Shown: positions 51,101 through 53,791, counted from the first letter of the stretch. The stretch is DNA of 64,000 nt from Branchiostoma floridae (GCF_000003815.2 NC_049984.1:3350174-3414173); one strand, 5' to 3'. Translations and numbers: made by a program. Notes: generated by a model not told the origin, from the letters alone.

Positions 51101-53791
51101 CCAATGACATAGTAAGGTTTTGTCTCCTATCCATGTAGCTCCTGTCCAAGCCCAAGTTCAGCCATGTGGAGAAGATCAAGACCATCGGCAGCACCTACAT
51201 GGCAGCAACAGGGCTGACCTCCACCACAGGCCAGGTCAGGGGTCATGAACCTTGACATAGTGTGAACAGTTGTCAGAGATTGCAAGACCTGAAAAATATA
51301 GCAGCTTTGACTTTTTGGTGTATCATTGAGTTTATAAACATGATATTGTTATATTGACACACAGGCCAAATTTGCTGGGCTATGCATACTCATCATCAGT
51401 CGGGCTATGGCTGTGGCACATTGATACACACAATTCCTTGATCTTGGACGTTAAGCAACTACACTACCAGTGGACTAGCCTTCTGAAGTGCTCGCACCTA
51501 CAGTCTGTATGTGTGGCCCGGGCTTAGAAGGCCGGGCCTGATGCATCTTCTGATCAGGGATGGTGGTTGACCCTTGTTCTAATGTATGGGCAACTATAGC
51601 TTTAGCTTAGCATATTCAGTCTGTATCTGAAACGTATACCTGATGTAAGTTGTGATGTCTGTTCCCACAGCAAGGTGTGTCGTACCCAGAGAAGCTGCAC
51701 CTGATGGGAAACATGGTGGACTTTGCACTGGCCCTGGTGCAGAAACTCCACCTCATCAACAAGCACTCCTTCAACGACTTCAAGCTCAGAATAGGTAACG
51801 TCAGAGATGCATTCATTTTGCATGACTCACTTTGCACTGAAAGATATAGTAGTCTGTGTCCCATGTAGCAGATAGTCACATAGATTCTCAAGAGGCATCG
51901 TGTGGCGCTAGTCTCCAAGCAGACCCTACGGTGTCTTAGAAATAGTATCAAAGCTGGCCAAGGAGTGTAGCCGGCCAAAGGGAGTCAAATGGGCACCTGG
52001 TACTGCTATATTAAGTCCCTTGCCAGCTTTGATACTATCTCTAAGGCACTGTATAGTCTGCTTGGAGACTAGTGTGGCGCTAATAATTATTGGTAGGTGT
52101 TTGGCCCAAACTAGTACTCCAGAGGTCCCGGGTTCAAAACTGCTGATGTGCCCTGATGTTGTGCCCCTAGGAAAGGATAGTCACAACAATACACCATTCT
52201 CAAGATACATCATGTGGCACTACTGTAAATGCAGAAATGTTCGCGGTGGATAAATGTTTGCGGTTTTCGCGGTGACCGAGTCACCGCGAATTTAAAACCA
52301 CCGTGAACATTTTCTATTATGATATTAGATTGCAGTCTATGGTGTTACTGCGAACTTAAATCCACCGCAAAAAGTCCTTTTTCCCGCTACCACGAAATTA
52401 AATCCCCGCGAACATTTGCAGTATATTATTGGTAGGTGTTTGGCCCAAACTCCAGATTTCCTGGGTTCTGATGTGCCCTGATGTTGTGCCCCTAGGAAAG
52501 GCATGTAACATAACTCTCTTCACTCAGGTGTAAATCATGGACATTAAATGGAGGTCCTGGGTTTGGGAGAGCCACACCTTAAGCACGTTAAGAACCCTCT
52601 GCACTTATCGAAAAGAGTAGGGGTCCTTCCCGGTGTCATGAGTGGATCAAACCTTACAGTCTGGTTGAAAAGGTGATAGTCACCTGTTATGTCAACCCTT
52701 CCATAAATGTGCTAAAACTAGATAAATGAATAATTGACTACAAATGCTGAAATCTAAACTTCCAAAATAAATTTATACATTCTTTGCATTAGTGGGGGGG
52801 GGGGGGGAGCAGGCGCTTAATTAAAGTCTCTGACACAAACTCTCTTCTTGTATCCCTGCCTTGCTGTTAGGTATAAACCACGGCCCAGTGATAGCGGGGG
52901 TAATCGGAGCCAGGAAACCACAGTACGACATCTGGGGCAACAGTGTCAACGTGGCCAGCAGGATGGAGTCTACTGGGGTCATGGGCTGTATACAGGTGAG
53001 CAAAATGTCTAGGCAACATGGACATTTGAAATACACGTCATGACTGGATTATCTGGACAATGTCATGTTGTGAATAGTATTGAGTATAGTAATACATGTA
53101 TGTGTTATAAGGAGTGCCAAGTTGAAGTGGTTTGTCATTTTGGAATGTGGAAATTGTCCTTTGATAGAGTTTGATTTGATAAAGTTTGGCTGGCCATCAG
53201 AGTGCTTTTGTGATGGAGTGACAAGTACAATGTGATAGGCGTGTAGGATTCACCAGTAAGACAGTTTGAATGTCATTGGAAGAATTTGTAGCAAAGTGAA
53301 ATGGCCATTAGTGATTCTGCTTGACCAGTGGACTTAAAATTGATTGACAAAGGCTGCTTAGCATGTTGTTTGAAGTCCACATTCGGCATACCATTGTTGT
53401 ATGACCCAAAACTGAGCTCATTCTTGGAATATTTGCTATTGTACTTAAAAAAATTCAGCTGTGTTTTTACCAAAGAGGCAATTTTAGGTTCTTGTGGGCT
53501 GTTGGTTTTGTTACAACCTGCTTGAACATTTAAATACTATGATGGCTTGTAATATGTGGCTGAGCCCTAGGTATAATGAAGAGTTCTGCCATGTAAAATG
53601 ATCTCCCCACTTCTTGACAGGTAACGGAAGAGTCTGCCCAGTTTCTGACAGAGCTGAACTACCATTGTGAGTGCAGAGGACTCATCGATGTGAAAGGGAA
53701 GGGGAAGTTAAAAACGTACCTCATAGACACCAGCATGGCCACAGGCATGCAGCACATGGCCAACTACAGTCACAGGATGTCTCTGGAATAA
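8982..53791 (+). CDS. ADCY2: Transmembrane adenylyl cyclase, ADCY2/4/7 type, 24 exons, 5' end missing
   Basis: Converts ATP to cAMP and PPi at the plasma membrane, normally under G-protein control. Exons: 8982-9157, 12338-12515, 13481-13630, 16160-16305, 16781-16892, 37950-38077, 38740-38898, 39931-40063, 40985-41182, 41482-41543, 41883-41963, 42411-42480, 42792-42889, 43505-43589, 43970-44098, 46318-46437, 47061-47233, 47699-47786, 48577-48738, 50255-50401, 51139-51234, 51671-51794, 52871-52995, 53621-53791. All have AG/GT borders and matching phases, giving about 1036 residues. Order: TM2-6, C1 catalytic domain (about 170-395) with metal-binding Asp in LYADIVGFT and ILGDCYYC, a short linker, TM7-12 with a glycosylatable loop, and C2 (about 820-1025) with [24 protein letters not shown] and KGKGKLKTY. 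The linker motif [10 protein letters not shown] and the C-terminus match vertebrate ADCY2/4/7 (about 1080-1090 residues), so about 60-75 N-terminal residues are missing. In an invertebrate it is probably co-orthologous to all three, so the symbol is provisional. The 21-kb fifth intron hosts two antisense genes. Confidence 0.93.
9249..9728 (+). repeat. Tandem partial copies of the preceding cyclase exon with its donor site
   Basis: Four decayed direct copies of the 3' part of exon 8982-9157 plus the start of its intron follow the exon: about 9249-9335, 9395-9479, 9553-9590 (short) and 9655-9726. Most keep TCACAAAG|GTACAG or a close variant. The copy at 9395-9479 also has an upstream CAG that could act as an acceptor; including it (85 nt) would shift the frame. 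The intronic GTTTGTTTGTTGTTTACTTT is copied with the exon, showing that the duplicated unit spans the splice junction. Confidence 0.85.
9730..11880. other. Intron; no gene, small dispersed repeat
   Basis: No frame is convincing. The sequence CACTAGTGAGTAG(C/T)ATAC recurs at about 10890, 10967 and 11779, and a related stretch with AGCACATTA lies near 11340, so a short dispersed repeat is present. Confidence 0.5.
11887..12337 (+). repeat. Three upstream tandem copies of the 5' edge of the next cyclase exon
   Basis: Units of about 150 bp start at 11887, 12036 and 12186, and the genuine exon follows at 12338. Each holds the intron end with an AG acceptor, about 75 nt of exon sequence (CTACCCTACAA to ATGCTGC) and then GTAGGCAACACTAACT, which leads into the next unit. 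The copies diverge by only a few bases, which suggests recent or homogenised duplication. Confidence 0.9.
12338..12515 (+). CDS. ADCY2: Adenylyl cyclase exon (TM4-TM5)
   Basis: Entry phase completes Arg (AG|A), giving [16 protein letters not shown]. It encodes [17 protein letters not shown] and the [20 protein letters not shown] segment, which correspond to TM4 and TM5. The donor is CACACAG|GTGGGA, phase 0. Confidence 0.9.
12655..12735 (+). repeat. Copy of the 3' edge of exon 12338-12515 with its donor
   Basis: Bases 12655-12735 repeat 12465-12545 at an offset of exactly 190 bp and almost without change. They include the last 51 exon bases and the donor CACACAG|GTGGGATGG. With the copies upstream, this exon is duplicated at both edges. 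Confidence 0.9.
12968..13383. mobile_element. 416-bp MITE with TAG termini and 9-bp target duplication
   Basis: It begins TAGCCTGGGTACCAT and ends ATGGTACCCAGGCTA. The flanks GTGTACCTC (12959-12967) and CTGTACCTC (13384-13392) agree at 8 of 9 positions. The duplication length and TAG ends match the element at 51909-52071. A 9-bp duplication would suit a Mutator-like transposase. No coding capacity. Confidence 0.7.
13481..13630 (+). CDS. ADCY2: Adenylyl cyclase exon (TM6 and start of C1)
   Basis: A T-rich acceptor precedes [20 protein letters not shown], which is TM6, followed by the helical segment leading into C1 ([14 protein letters not shown]). 150 nt, phase 0 at both ends. Confidence 0.93.
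13631..16159. other. Intron; no gene recognised
   Basis: Contains a (CT)n(TA)n tract near 15200-15226, a triple AGGCCTGTT at about 15437-15463, and an old MITE-like fragment at 15640-15841. Open frames of 60-117 codons have no recognisable content. Confidence 0.5.
15640..15841. mobile_element. Decayed copy of the GTTCGCGG-type MITE
   Basis: The stretch AACTTAAAAC to CCCTCCCGC and an end resembling AAAGGCGTTTGTAGTAT align with the intact family member at 52223-52421 and the copies at 29820 and 35392, with many substitutions. Confidence 0.45.
16160..16305 (+). CDS. ADCY2: Adenylyl cyclase exon (N-terminal part of C1)
   Basis: Encodes [20 protein letters not shown] and ends in the YIKRHLNV segment, the usual approach to the first catalytic Asp. 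Phase 0 in, phase 2 out (AATGTAAG|GTAAGA). The alternative GT four bases earlier would break the frame. Confidence 0.95.
16781..16892 (+). CDS. ADCY2: Adenylyl cyclase exon (C1, first metal-binding Asp)
   Basis: The codon AG|T joins to give [17 protein letters not shown]. The Asp of YADIVGF is one of two that bind the catalytic Mg ions. It ends [13 protein letters not shown] before GTAAGAG. Confidence 0.96.
16910..17062. repeat. Pyrimidine-rich microsatellite (CTTC/CCTT/CT)n
   Basis: About 150 bp of almost pure C and T (CCTTCC, TCTCTC, CTTCCTTC) begins 17 bp after the donor at 16893. Confidence 0.85.
17063..18404. other. Intron; no gene recognised apart from a tRNA-like sequence
   Basis: No coding signal seen on either strand. 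The tRNA-like box A/box B sequence is listed separately. Confidence 0.5.
18105..18185 (+). other. tRNA-like pol III promoter sequence
   Basis: Has a box A-like GTTGTGGTTAGCACG, an anticodon-arm-like hairpin around GGATTTGTGATCC, and box B GGTTCGAATCC inside a CCCGGG arm. The segment CGGGTTCG is duplicated (CCGGGTTCGGCGCGGGTTCG), so the fold is disrupted. Likely a SINE head or pseudogene. Confidence 0.6.
18405..20745. repeat. Degenerate tandem array, unit about 330-390 bp, split by a LINE
   Basis: Landmarks recur in fixed order: ACAGCCACAATC, CCTTGGCC, GACAACATTGCCTGTCAA and GGGCCCTGGACTGCC. The last occurs near 18968, 19357, 20341 and 20674. With the retrotransposon removed, the spacing is about 330-390 bp. 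About five units, strongly diverged, no coding frame shared between units. Confidence 0.8.
19545..20165 (-). mobile_element. 5'-truncated non-LTR retrotransposon (CR1/jockey-like)
   Basis: On the minus strand, 20154-19639 encodes 171 residues typical of the region just C-terminal to the reverse transcriptase of jockey/CR1/L2-type elements: [39 protein letters not shown], and a tail with FFPRTI-like [12 protein letters not shown]. The catalytic RT core and the endonuclease are absent, so it is a dead 5' truncation. A 3' UTR follows to about 19550, ending in ATAGATACAGATACAGG. It sits inside the tandem array, whose unit continues on both sides. Confidence 0.85.
21043..21142. other. Assembly gap (100 N)
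   Basis: Exactly 100 N, the usual placeholder for a gap of unknown length. Sequence inside the fifth intron may be missing here. Confidence 0.99.
21899..22122. mobile_element. MITE, family with GTTCACCTTTATCCG ends, copy 1
   Basis: The left end TTAATGCTAGTTCACCTTTA and the right end (inverse GTAACGCTCGTTCACCTTTA) form imperfect inverted repeats of about 45 bp. The interior contains GGTTTCAAATTGCAATATTTT. Related copies lie at 24452 and 41220. Confidence 0.75.
22385..22660 (+). mobile_element. tRNA-derived SINE, family A
   Basis: The head has box A (ATGGCCGAGTGGGTAGAG) and box B (GAGTTCGATCCC). The body has TACCAAAGACTTTAAAAAAT, GCTGCTTTCTCTGC and TGTGGCCCAAGGGCTACAGA. Other members lie at 31290-31436 and 36452-36522 (minus strand) and 51375-51600 (tail only). 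Confidence 0.75.
23093..23330 (+). mobile_element. 5S rRNA-derived SINE (or 5S pseudogene with SINE body)
   Basis: Bases 23093-23209 resemble 5S rRNA, including the internal promoter: CACCCGAT, AATCTCGGAAGTTAAGC, TTGGATGGGAGACC and GGATGCTGTAGC in correct order and spacing. An insertion-like CGATTCCTCAATCTCGG and other changes argue against a functional 5S gene. The next about 100 bp (CGTCTTTCGGAAGGGACGTA, GGTCCCGTGT) matches the body of the tRNA-headed SINE at 63598-63996. Pol III 5S-headed SINEs are known as the SINE3 class. Confidence 0.75.
24105..24235 (-). mobile_element. tRNA-headed SINE, family B (fragment)
   Basis: On the minus strand it reads GGGACTGCGTGGCACAATCG (box A region), GAGTTCAAACCC (box B), then CCGATCTTGTGCCCTTGGGA. 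These match the SINE at 49840. Confidence 0.75.
24452..24673. mobile_element. MITE, GTTCACCTTTATCCG family, copy 2
   Basis: Inverted ends GCTAGTTCACCTTTATCCG and CGGATAAAGGTGAAGCAGC, with an interior resembling copy 1. A mariner begins 18 bp further right. Confidence 0.8.
24691..25268 (+). mobile_element. Deleted mariner transposon with perfect 34-bp TIRs
   Basis: Bases 24691-24724 and 25235-25268 are exact inverted repeats beginning CGAGGGGCATTCAATAAGTA, flanked by TA on both sides as expected for Tc1/mariner. Inside, 24853-25182 encodes the N-terminus of a mariner transposase: a helix-turn-helix of the HTH_48 type ([35 protein letters not shown]) and an AT-hook-like PGRPSSA. The remainder, including the DD34D catalytic core, is missing: only about 30 further residues follow before the right arm. 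It is an internally deleted derivative that a full-length relative could still move. Confidence 0.92.
26149..26300. mobile_element. Probable short inverted-repeat element
   Basis: CAGTCTCCAAGCAGA on the left and TCTGCTTGGAGATTACTG on the right are inverse, and resemble the ends of the MITE at 51909-52071. No clean target duplication seen. Confidence 0.4.
26293..26380. mobile_element. Fragment of the GTTCGCGG-type MITE
   Basis: ACTGTAAATGAGGAAATGTT followed by GGGGTGG and GTTTGTGGGTTTTGC aligns with the left part of the element at 52223. Confidence 0.5.
27334..29300 (-). CDS. LRR receptor copy 1, exon 2
   Basis: Carries the last LRRs, LRRCT, stalk, TM helix and the whole cytoplasmic tail. 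Acceptor AACCCTCAG at 29301-29309 on the minus strand. Confidence 0.9.
27334..30716 (-). CDS. LRR single-pass membrane receptor with tyrosine-repeat tail, copy 1
   Basis: Two exons, 30716-30278 and 29300-27334 (donor CTGG|GTGAGT, acceptor CCTCAG, phase 1), give 801 residues. The splice rebuilds an LRR, joining NRISRL to [14 protein letters not shown]. Order: signal peptide ([15 protein letters not shown]), Cys-rich N-cap ([10 protein letters not shown]), four to five LRRs including [22 protein letters not shown] (about 240-288) with [10 protein letters not shown] and DLKCASP, a stalk of HDEVTTPSS repeats (about 303-369) likely O-glycosylated, one TM helix (about 419-445) before FKRR, and a cytoplasmic tail. 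The tail has four PYAV(V/A)Y motifs and six LYNP(A/D) repeats of about 18 residues. I infer a cell-surface recognition or adhesion receptor signalling through tyrosine phosphorylation; no named orthologue recognised. It lies antisense in the cyclase's 21-kb intron. The start is chosen because the upstream in-frame codon, ATG in copy 2, is ATC here. Confidence 0.9.
29820..30022. mobile_element. GTTCGCGG-type MITE in the LRR copy 1 intron
   Basis: Contains GAACTTAAAACCACCACGAA, CCTTTTTCCCGCTACTGC and the end AAAGGCATTTAGAGTA, aligned with 52223-52421. A matching copy lies in the intron of the second LRR gene (35392), so it was inserted before the gene duplication. Confidence 0.7.
30278..30716 (-). 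CDS. LRR receptor copy 1, exon 1
   Basis: Signal peptide, Cys-rich N-terminal cap and the first LRRs, ending SNNRISRL before GTGAGT. Confidence 0.88.
31290..31436 (-). mobile_element. tRNA-derived SINE, family A (minus strand)
   Basis: The inverse contains GCTGCTTTCTCTGCTGAGCA, then upstream GGCCGGGTCATACCAAAGAC, as in 22385-22660. A fragment at 36452-36522 occupies the equivalent place in the second duplication unit. Confidence 0.7.
32824..34868 (-). CDS. LRR receptor copy 2, exon 2
   Basis: The acceptor AACCCTCAG joins G|TA to begin [11 protein letters not shown]. It carries the last LRRs, LRRCT, stalk, TM and tail to the stop. Confidence 0.9.
32824..36255 (-). CDS. LRR single-pass membrane receptor with tyrosine-repeat tail, copy 2
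   Basis: Paralogue of the gene at 27334-30716 with the same structure: exons 36255-35832 and 34868-32824, same donor and acceptor, phase 1, 822 residues (831 if the in-frame ATG at 36282, reading MSQARSVAR, is used; copy 1 lacks that ATG). Signal peptide [17 protein letters not shown]-cap, LRRs, LRRCT ([10 protein letters not shown]), stalk of EHEDVTTPSP-like repeats, TM helix (about 392-418), four PYAV(V/A)Y motifs, then eight LYN(P/Q)A repeats and a final SMLYGER. The two TM and juxtamembrane regions are nearly identical, while stalk and tail repeats differ in number and order. Role inferred as for copy 1; I see no canonical ITIM or ITAM spacing, apart from YAVV in the first motif. Confidence 0.9.
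35392..35591. mobile_element. GTTCGCGG-type MITE in the LRR copy 2 intron
   Basis: CTTTCGCGGTCGTTT to GGCATTTACAGTA, aligned with 29820-30022 and 52223-52421. Confidence 0.75.
35832..36255 (-). CDS. LRR receptor copy 2, exon 1
   Basis: Signal peptide, N-cap ([15 protein letters not shown]) and first LRRs to NRISRL, then GTGAGT. An upstream in-frame ATG at 36282 could add nine residues. Confidence 0.88.
36452..36522 (-). mobile_element. tRNA-derived SINE, family A (fragment, minus strand)
   Basis: TTTGGTATGACCCGGCC to AAAGCGAGGACTTTACC is the inverse of the SINE head, with box B decayed. Confidence 0.65.
37031..37367. other. Intron; nothing recognised
   Basis: No coding or repeat signal seen between the duplicated LRR block and the SINE head at 37368. 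Confidence 0.5.
37368..37460 (+). mobile_element. tRNA-headed SINE, family B (head), interrupted by a hAT element
   Basis: Box A-like GAGTAGCGCATTGGTCTCGG, box B-like GAGTTTGATACCC, then GTGCCCATAGGAAAGGCACT as in other family B members. The hAT element at 37471 inserted just after it. Confidence 0.65.
37471..37812. mobile_element. hAT-type non-autonomous element, copy 1 (342 bp)
   Basis: Terminal inverted repeats CAGGGCTCTAGCCAGC and GCTGGCTAGAGCCCTG, with an exact 8-bp duplication CAGTGGAG at 37463-37470 and 37813-37820. An 8-bp duplication with CAG/CTG ends is characteristic of hAT. The interior has CCGTCAA...TTGACGG-type motifs and no long frame. Confidence 0.92.
37950..38077 (+). CDS. 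ADCY2: Adenylyl cyclase exon (C1, second metal-binding Asp)
   Basis: Starts [20 protein letters not shown]; the Asp of GDCYYC is the second catalytic metal ligand. Ends phase 2 (ATCAA|GTAAGG). Confidence 0.97.
38740..38898 (+). CDS. ADCY2: Adenylyl cyclase exon (C1 core)
   Basis: [20 protein letters not shown], then [18 protein letters not shown] and [10 protein letters not shown]. The residue after WSH is His where relatives generally have Asp. Donor GG|GTAGGT, phase 2. Confidence 0.95.
38910..39147. repeat. (GTA)n trinucleotide microsatellite at a splice donor
   Basis: About 240 bp of GTA/TAG repeats with scattered variants begins about 12 bp after the donor at 38899. The repeat itself contains many GTA triplets resembling donor starts. 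Confidence 0.9.
39148..39930. other. Intron; no gene, short (TTGA)n tract
   Basis: Nothing coding seen. A GATTGATTGATTGAT tract lies at about 39743-39790, ahead of the next exon. Confidence 0.5.
39931..40063 (+). CDS. ADCY2: Adenylyl cyclase exon (end of C1)
   Basis: [20 protein letters not shown], then [17 protein letters not shown], the usual C1a end of ADCY2-type enzymes. Ends on a full codon before GTAAGG. Confidence 0.95.
40038..40101 (+). repeat. 32-bp tandem duplication of an exon end and its donor
   Basis: AAACTTTCTTTGTCATAG followed by (A/C)TCCTAAGGTA occurs at 40038 and again at 40070. The second copy preserves a GTAGGC donor. Its use would add 32 nt and shift the frame. Confidence 0.85.
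40480..40826. mobile_element. hAT-type non-autonomous element, copy 2 (347 bp)
   Basis: Ends CAGGGTTGTAGCCAGC and GCTGGCTACAACCCTG with an exact 8-bp duplication GGTTGCAG at 40472-40479 and 40827-40834. Same family as 37471-37812 by termini and by the CCGTCAAAGGACGGA-type motif near the right end. Confidence 0.92.
40985..41182 (+). CDS. ADCY2: Adenylyl cyclase exon (C1b linker)
   Basis: Contains [19 protein letters not shown], a linker motif that specifically resembles ADCY2/4/7. 198 nt, phase 0 at both ends. The rest is Pro/Ser/Arg-rich and presumably flexible. Confidence 0.93.
41220..41310. mobile_element. MITE, GTTCACCTTTATCCG family, decayed copy
   Basis: TTAACACGAGTTCACC and GGCTATAGGTTACCCTGTAG followed by ATAAAAGTGCACC recall the two arms of the copies at 21899 and 24452, with most of the interior missing. 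Confidence 0.5.
41482..41543 (+). CDS. ADCY2: Adenylyl cyclase exon (C1b, variable)
   Basis: [20 protein letters not shown], not conserved in relatives I know. Supported by good AG/GT borders and by fitting phases (0 in, 2 out) between two secure exons. It could be an alternative exon, but skipping its 62 nt would break the frame. Confidence 0.7.
41883..41963 (+). CDS. ADCY2: Adenylyl cyclase exon (C1b)
   Basis: Encodes [19 protein letters not shown], matching the ELNERMIQAIDGI-type segment of ADCY2. Enters completing Ser and leaves in phase 2. Confidence 0.9.
42411..42480 (+). CDS. ADCY2: Adenylyl cyclase exon (linker before TM7)
   Basis: [18 protein letters not shown] and WQEK, the usual stretch ahead of the second membrane cassette. 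Ends before GTCAGT. Confidence 0.9.
42792..42889 (+). CDS. ADCY2: Adenylyl cyclase exon (TM7)
   Basis: [20 protein letters not shown], then [13 protein letters not shown], a hydrophobic helix. Phase 2 out (CCGCC|GTAAGT). Confidence 0.93.
43505..43589 (+). CDS. ADCY2: Adenylyl cyclase exon (TM8)
   Basis: [20 protein letters not shown], then LSFAENIQ. Phase-consistent, ends before GTAACA. Confidence 0.92.
43970..44098 (+). CDS. ADCY2: Adenylyl cyclase exon (TM9), alternative ends 44149 or 44200
   Basis: [16 protein letters not shown], then [20 protein letters not shown] and TSI before GTAAGT. The last 51 bp with the donor are present three times, giving donors at 44099, 44150 and 44201, all in phase 0. 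I chose the first as the likely ancestral end. The others add 17 or 34 hydrophobic residues ([17 protein letters not shown]). Confidence 0.9.
44063..44216 (+). repeat. 51-bp minisatellite, three copies, each with a splice donor
   Basis: The unit runs from ACCATTCT(T/C)ACTGTGGCAG through AGTATC|GTAAGTCTCAC. Donor-to-donor distance is exactly 51 bp twice. The copies are almost identical. Confidence 0.95.
44465..44680 (+). repeat. Upstream copies of the 5' edge of exon 46318
   Basis: CTCCAGTTATGATGTGG with AGCAGGTCTCCATAGCA (about 44466) and CCCCAGTTATCATAAGATTG with CAAAGCAGGTCATTCGG (about 44612) are decayed copies of the intron end and exon start at 46310-46350. A further copy at 46177-46225 was split from its acceptor by a transposon. 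Confidence 0.75.
44789..46176. mobile_element. 1.39-kb transposon with about 400-bp inverted arms
   Basis: The ends CAGTCGAACCGCAG and CTGCGGTTCGACTG are inverse. Beyond them the left arm (to about 45186) and the right arm (from about 45776) remain inverse over roughly 400 bp with some indels. AGTT flanks both ends (44785-44788, 46177-46180). With the element removed the sequence reads CCCCAGTTAGATTGTGG, a copy of the splice-acceptor edge of exon 46318, which confirms the boundaries. The 590-bp centre has no recognisable transposase. Superfamily not assigned. Confidence 0.85.
46318..46437 (+). CDS. ADCY2: Adenylyl cyclase exon (extracellular loop TM9-TM10)
   Basis: [20 protein letters not shown], then [14 protein letters not shown]. 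Two N-glycosylation sequons (NGS, NST) and two Cys fit the large extracellular loop that carries glycans in mammalian cyclases. 120 nt, phase 0 at both ends. Poor sequence conservation lowers confidence. Confidence 0.8.
46438..46740. other. Intron; nothing recognised
   Basis: No gene or repeat identified before the decayed exon copy at about 46745. Confidence 0.5.
46745..46990 (+). repeat. Two upstream partial copies of exon 47061 with acceptor
   Basis: 46889-46963 follows CTTTCTCCACAG and reads [20 protein letters not shown] then FSVKL, nearly identical to the true exon start, ending at GTGTGT. An older remnant (ATCATGGTGTTTCTACAGAC) lies near 46755. The 46889 copy is 75 nt and in phase 0, so its inclusion would insert an extra helix of 25 residues without a frameshift. 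Confidence 0.85.
47061..47233 (+). CDS. ADCY2: Adenylyl cyclase exon (TM10-TM11)
   Basis: [20 protein letters not shown], then [20 protein letters not shown] and [11 protein letters not shown]. Phase 2 out (ATGAG|GTGAGT). Confidence 0.94.
47699..47786 (+). CDS. ADCY2: Adenylyl cyclase exon (TM12)
   Basis: [20 protein letters not shown], then [10 protein letters not shown]. Enters by completing Ser and ends before GTGAGA. Confidence 0.93.
48285..48576 (+). repeat. Tandem copies of the intron end and first bases of exon 48577
   Basis: CCCCATCTCCAGTTAGAGTA, TACCTCCGGGATGGA (about 48284-48319) mirrors the true CCCTCTCCAGGTGGAGTACACCTCTCGGATGGA. A weaker copy, CCCCATCTGCAGAAGGTACA, lies at about 48430. 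The intron portion (TAGTCTTGTGAAAATACAAT) is repeated at 48360 and 48511, an offset of about 151 bp. Confidence 0.8.
48577..48738 (+). CDS. ADCY2: Adenylyl cyclase exon (C2 entry helix)
   Basis: [20 protein letters not shown], then [20 protein letters not shown] and [10 protein letters not shown], the conserved start of the C2 region. The donor is the atypical AAGG|GTTAGA. 162 nt, phase 0 at both ends. Confidence 0.94.
48808..49283 (+). repeat. Three downstream partial copies of exon 48577-48738 with its donor
   Basis: About 48808-48888, 49028-49076 and 49234-49278 repeat the last 45-80 exon bases (GGCCGATCACTT(C/T)CTCAGCTC, CGCTCTTCAAGG) followed by GTTAGC or GTTGGC. The intervening GTTAGTGTGCTTGCCTTACAC and GGGCCCAAACCTACA-type sequences are also repeated. 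Confidence 0.88.
49501..49663 (+). pseudogene. Retroelement relic, GIY-YIG-type C-terminal tail (Penelope-like)
   Basis: The frame starting CACTTCAAC reads [20 protein letters not shown], then [14 protein letters not shown], stop, GLN. The spacing HFN..HS..DL..IE...RE.YWI.RL..L.P.GLN is the pattern I know from the C-terminal part of Penelope-like retroelements. It has a stop codon and no upstream reverse transcriptase. Confidence 0.5.
49840..50232 (+). mobile_element. tRNA-headed SINE, family B, next to a splice acceptor
   Basis: Box A (GCGTAGCGCAGTGGGA), box B (GGTTCGAATCC), then CCGATCTTGTGCCCTTGGGA, GGTGATTTACATCATTCACC and an A-rich tail AAATAAAAAAATAAATAAAT that ends about 22 bp before the acceptor of exon 50255. 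Confidence 0.85.
50255..50401 (+). CDS. ADCY2: Adenylyl cyclase exon (C2)
   Basis: [20 protein letters not shown], then [20 protein letters not shown], a near-invariant stretch in class III cyclases of this family. 147 nt, phase 0. Confidence 0.97.
50402..51138. other. Intron; possible retroelement debris
   Basis: CACTGACGAAGGATAGTGGATT and TTGCTTGAGTAACTACTTT (50680-50765) resemble 3' tails of Penelope-like elements, without support strong enough for a separate call. Nothing else recognised. Confidence 0.3.
51139..51234 (+). CDS. ADCY2: Adenylyl cyclase exon (C2, ATP-binding Lys)
   Basis: [20 protein letters not shown], then [12 protein letters not shown]. The Lys of [10 protein letters not shown] contacts the adenine ring in solved cyclase structures. 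Confidence 0.96.
51375..51600 (+). mobile_element. SINE family A tail
   Basis: ACGTTAAGCAACTACACTACCAGTGGACTAGCC, CTCGCACC and TGTGTGGCCCGGGCTTAGA match the 3' part of the SINE at 22385-22660. No head is recognisable. Confidence 0.6.
51671..51794 (+). CDS. ADCY2: Adenylyl cyclase exon (C2)
   Basis: [20 protein letters not shown], then [17 protein letters not shown]. Leaves in phase 1 (ATAG|GTAACG). Confidence 0.95.
51909..52071. mobile_element. 163-bp palindromic MITE with 9-bp target duplication
   Basis: Arms of about 50 bp starting TAGTCTCCAAGCAGACC are inverse. GTGTGGCGC occurs exactly at 51900-51908 and 52072-52080. Same TAG termini and 9-bp duplication as 12968-13383. Confidence 0.85.
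52083..52200 (+). mobile_element. SINE family B fragment
   Basis: GGTAGGTGTTTGGCCCAAAC, box B-like CCGGGTTCAAAACTG, then GTGCCCTGATGTTGTGCCCC and AGGAAAGG. Repeated at 52433. Confidence 0.6.
52223..52421. mobile_element. Intact GTTCGCGG-type MITE (199 bp)
   Basis: Starts CTGTAAATGCAGAAATGTTC and ends CGAACATTTGCAG; TA flanks both ends. The interior has inverted GGTGACCGAGTCACC and AATTTAAAACCACCG. The uninterrupted paralogous stretch at 52072-52095 (GTGGCGCTAATAATTATTGG) shows it is an insertion. Relatives lie at 15640, 26293, 29820 and 35392. Confidence 0.8.
52433..52660 (+). mobile_element. SINE family B copy
   Basis: GGTAGGTGTTTGGCCCAAAC, then GTGCCCCTAGGAAAGGCATG, GACATTAAATGGAGGTCCTG and AAGCACGTTAAGAACCC, matching the body of 63598-63996. 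Confidence 0.7.
52871..52995 (+). CDS. ADCY2: Adenylyl cyclase exon (C2 active site)
   Basis: [20 protein letters not shown], then [17 protein letters not shown]. Asp of YDIWG recognises adenine; Asn and Arg of NVASR act in transition-state binding. All present, so the site looks competent. Confidence 0.97.
53621..53791 (+). CDS. ADCY2: Adenylyl cyclase terminal exon
   Basis: [20 protein letters not shown], then [19 protein letters not shown], including the phosphate-binding Lys region KGKGKLKTY. Stops at 53789-53791 after HRMSLE, within the usual length of the C-terminus. Confidence 0.96.
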   Translation, partial: VTEESAQFLTELNYHCECRGLIDVKGKGKLKTYLIDTSMATGMQHMANYSHRMSLE

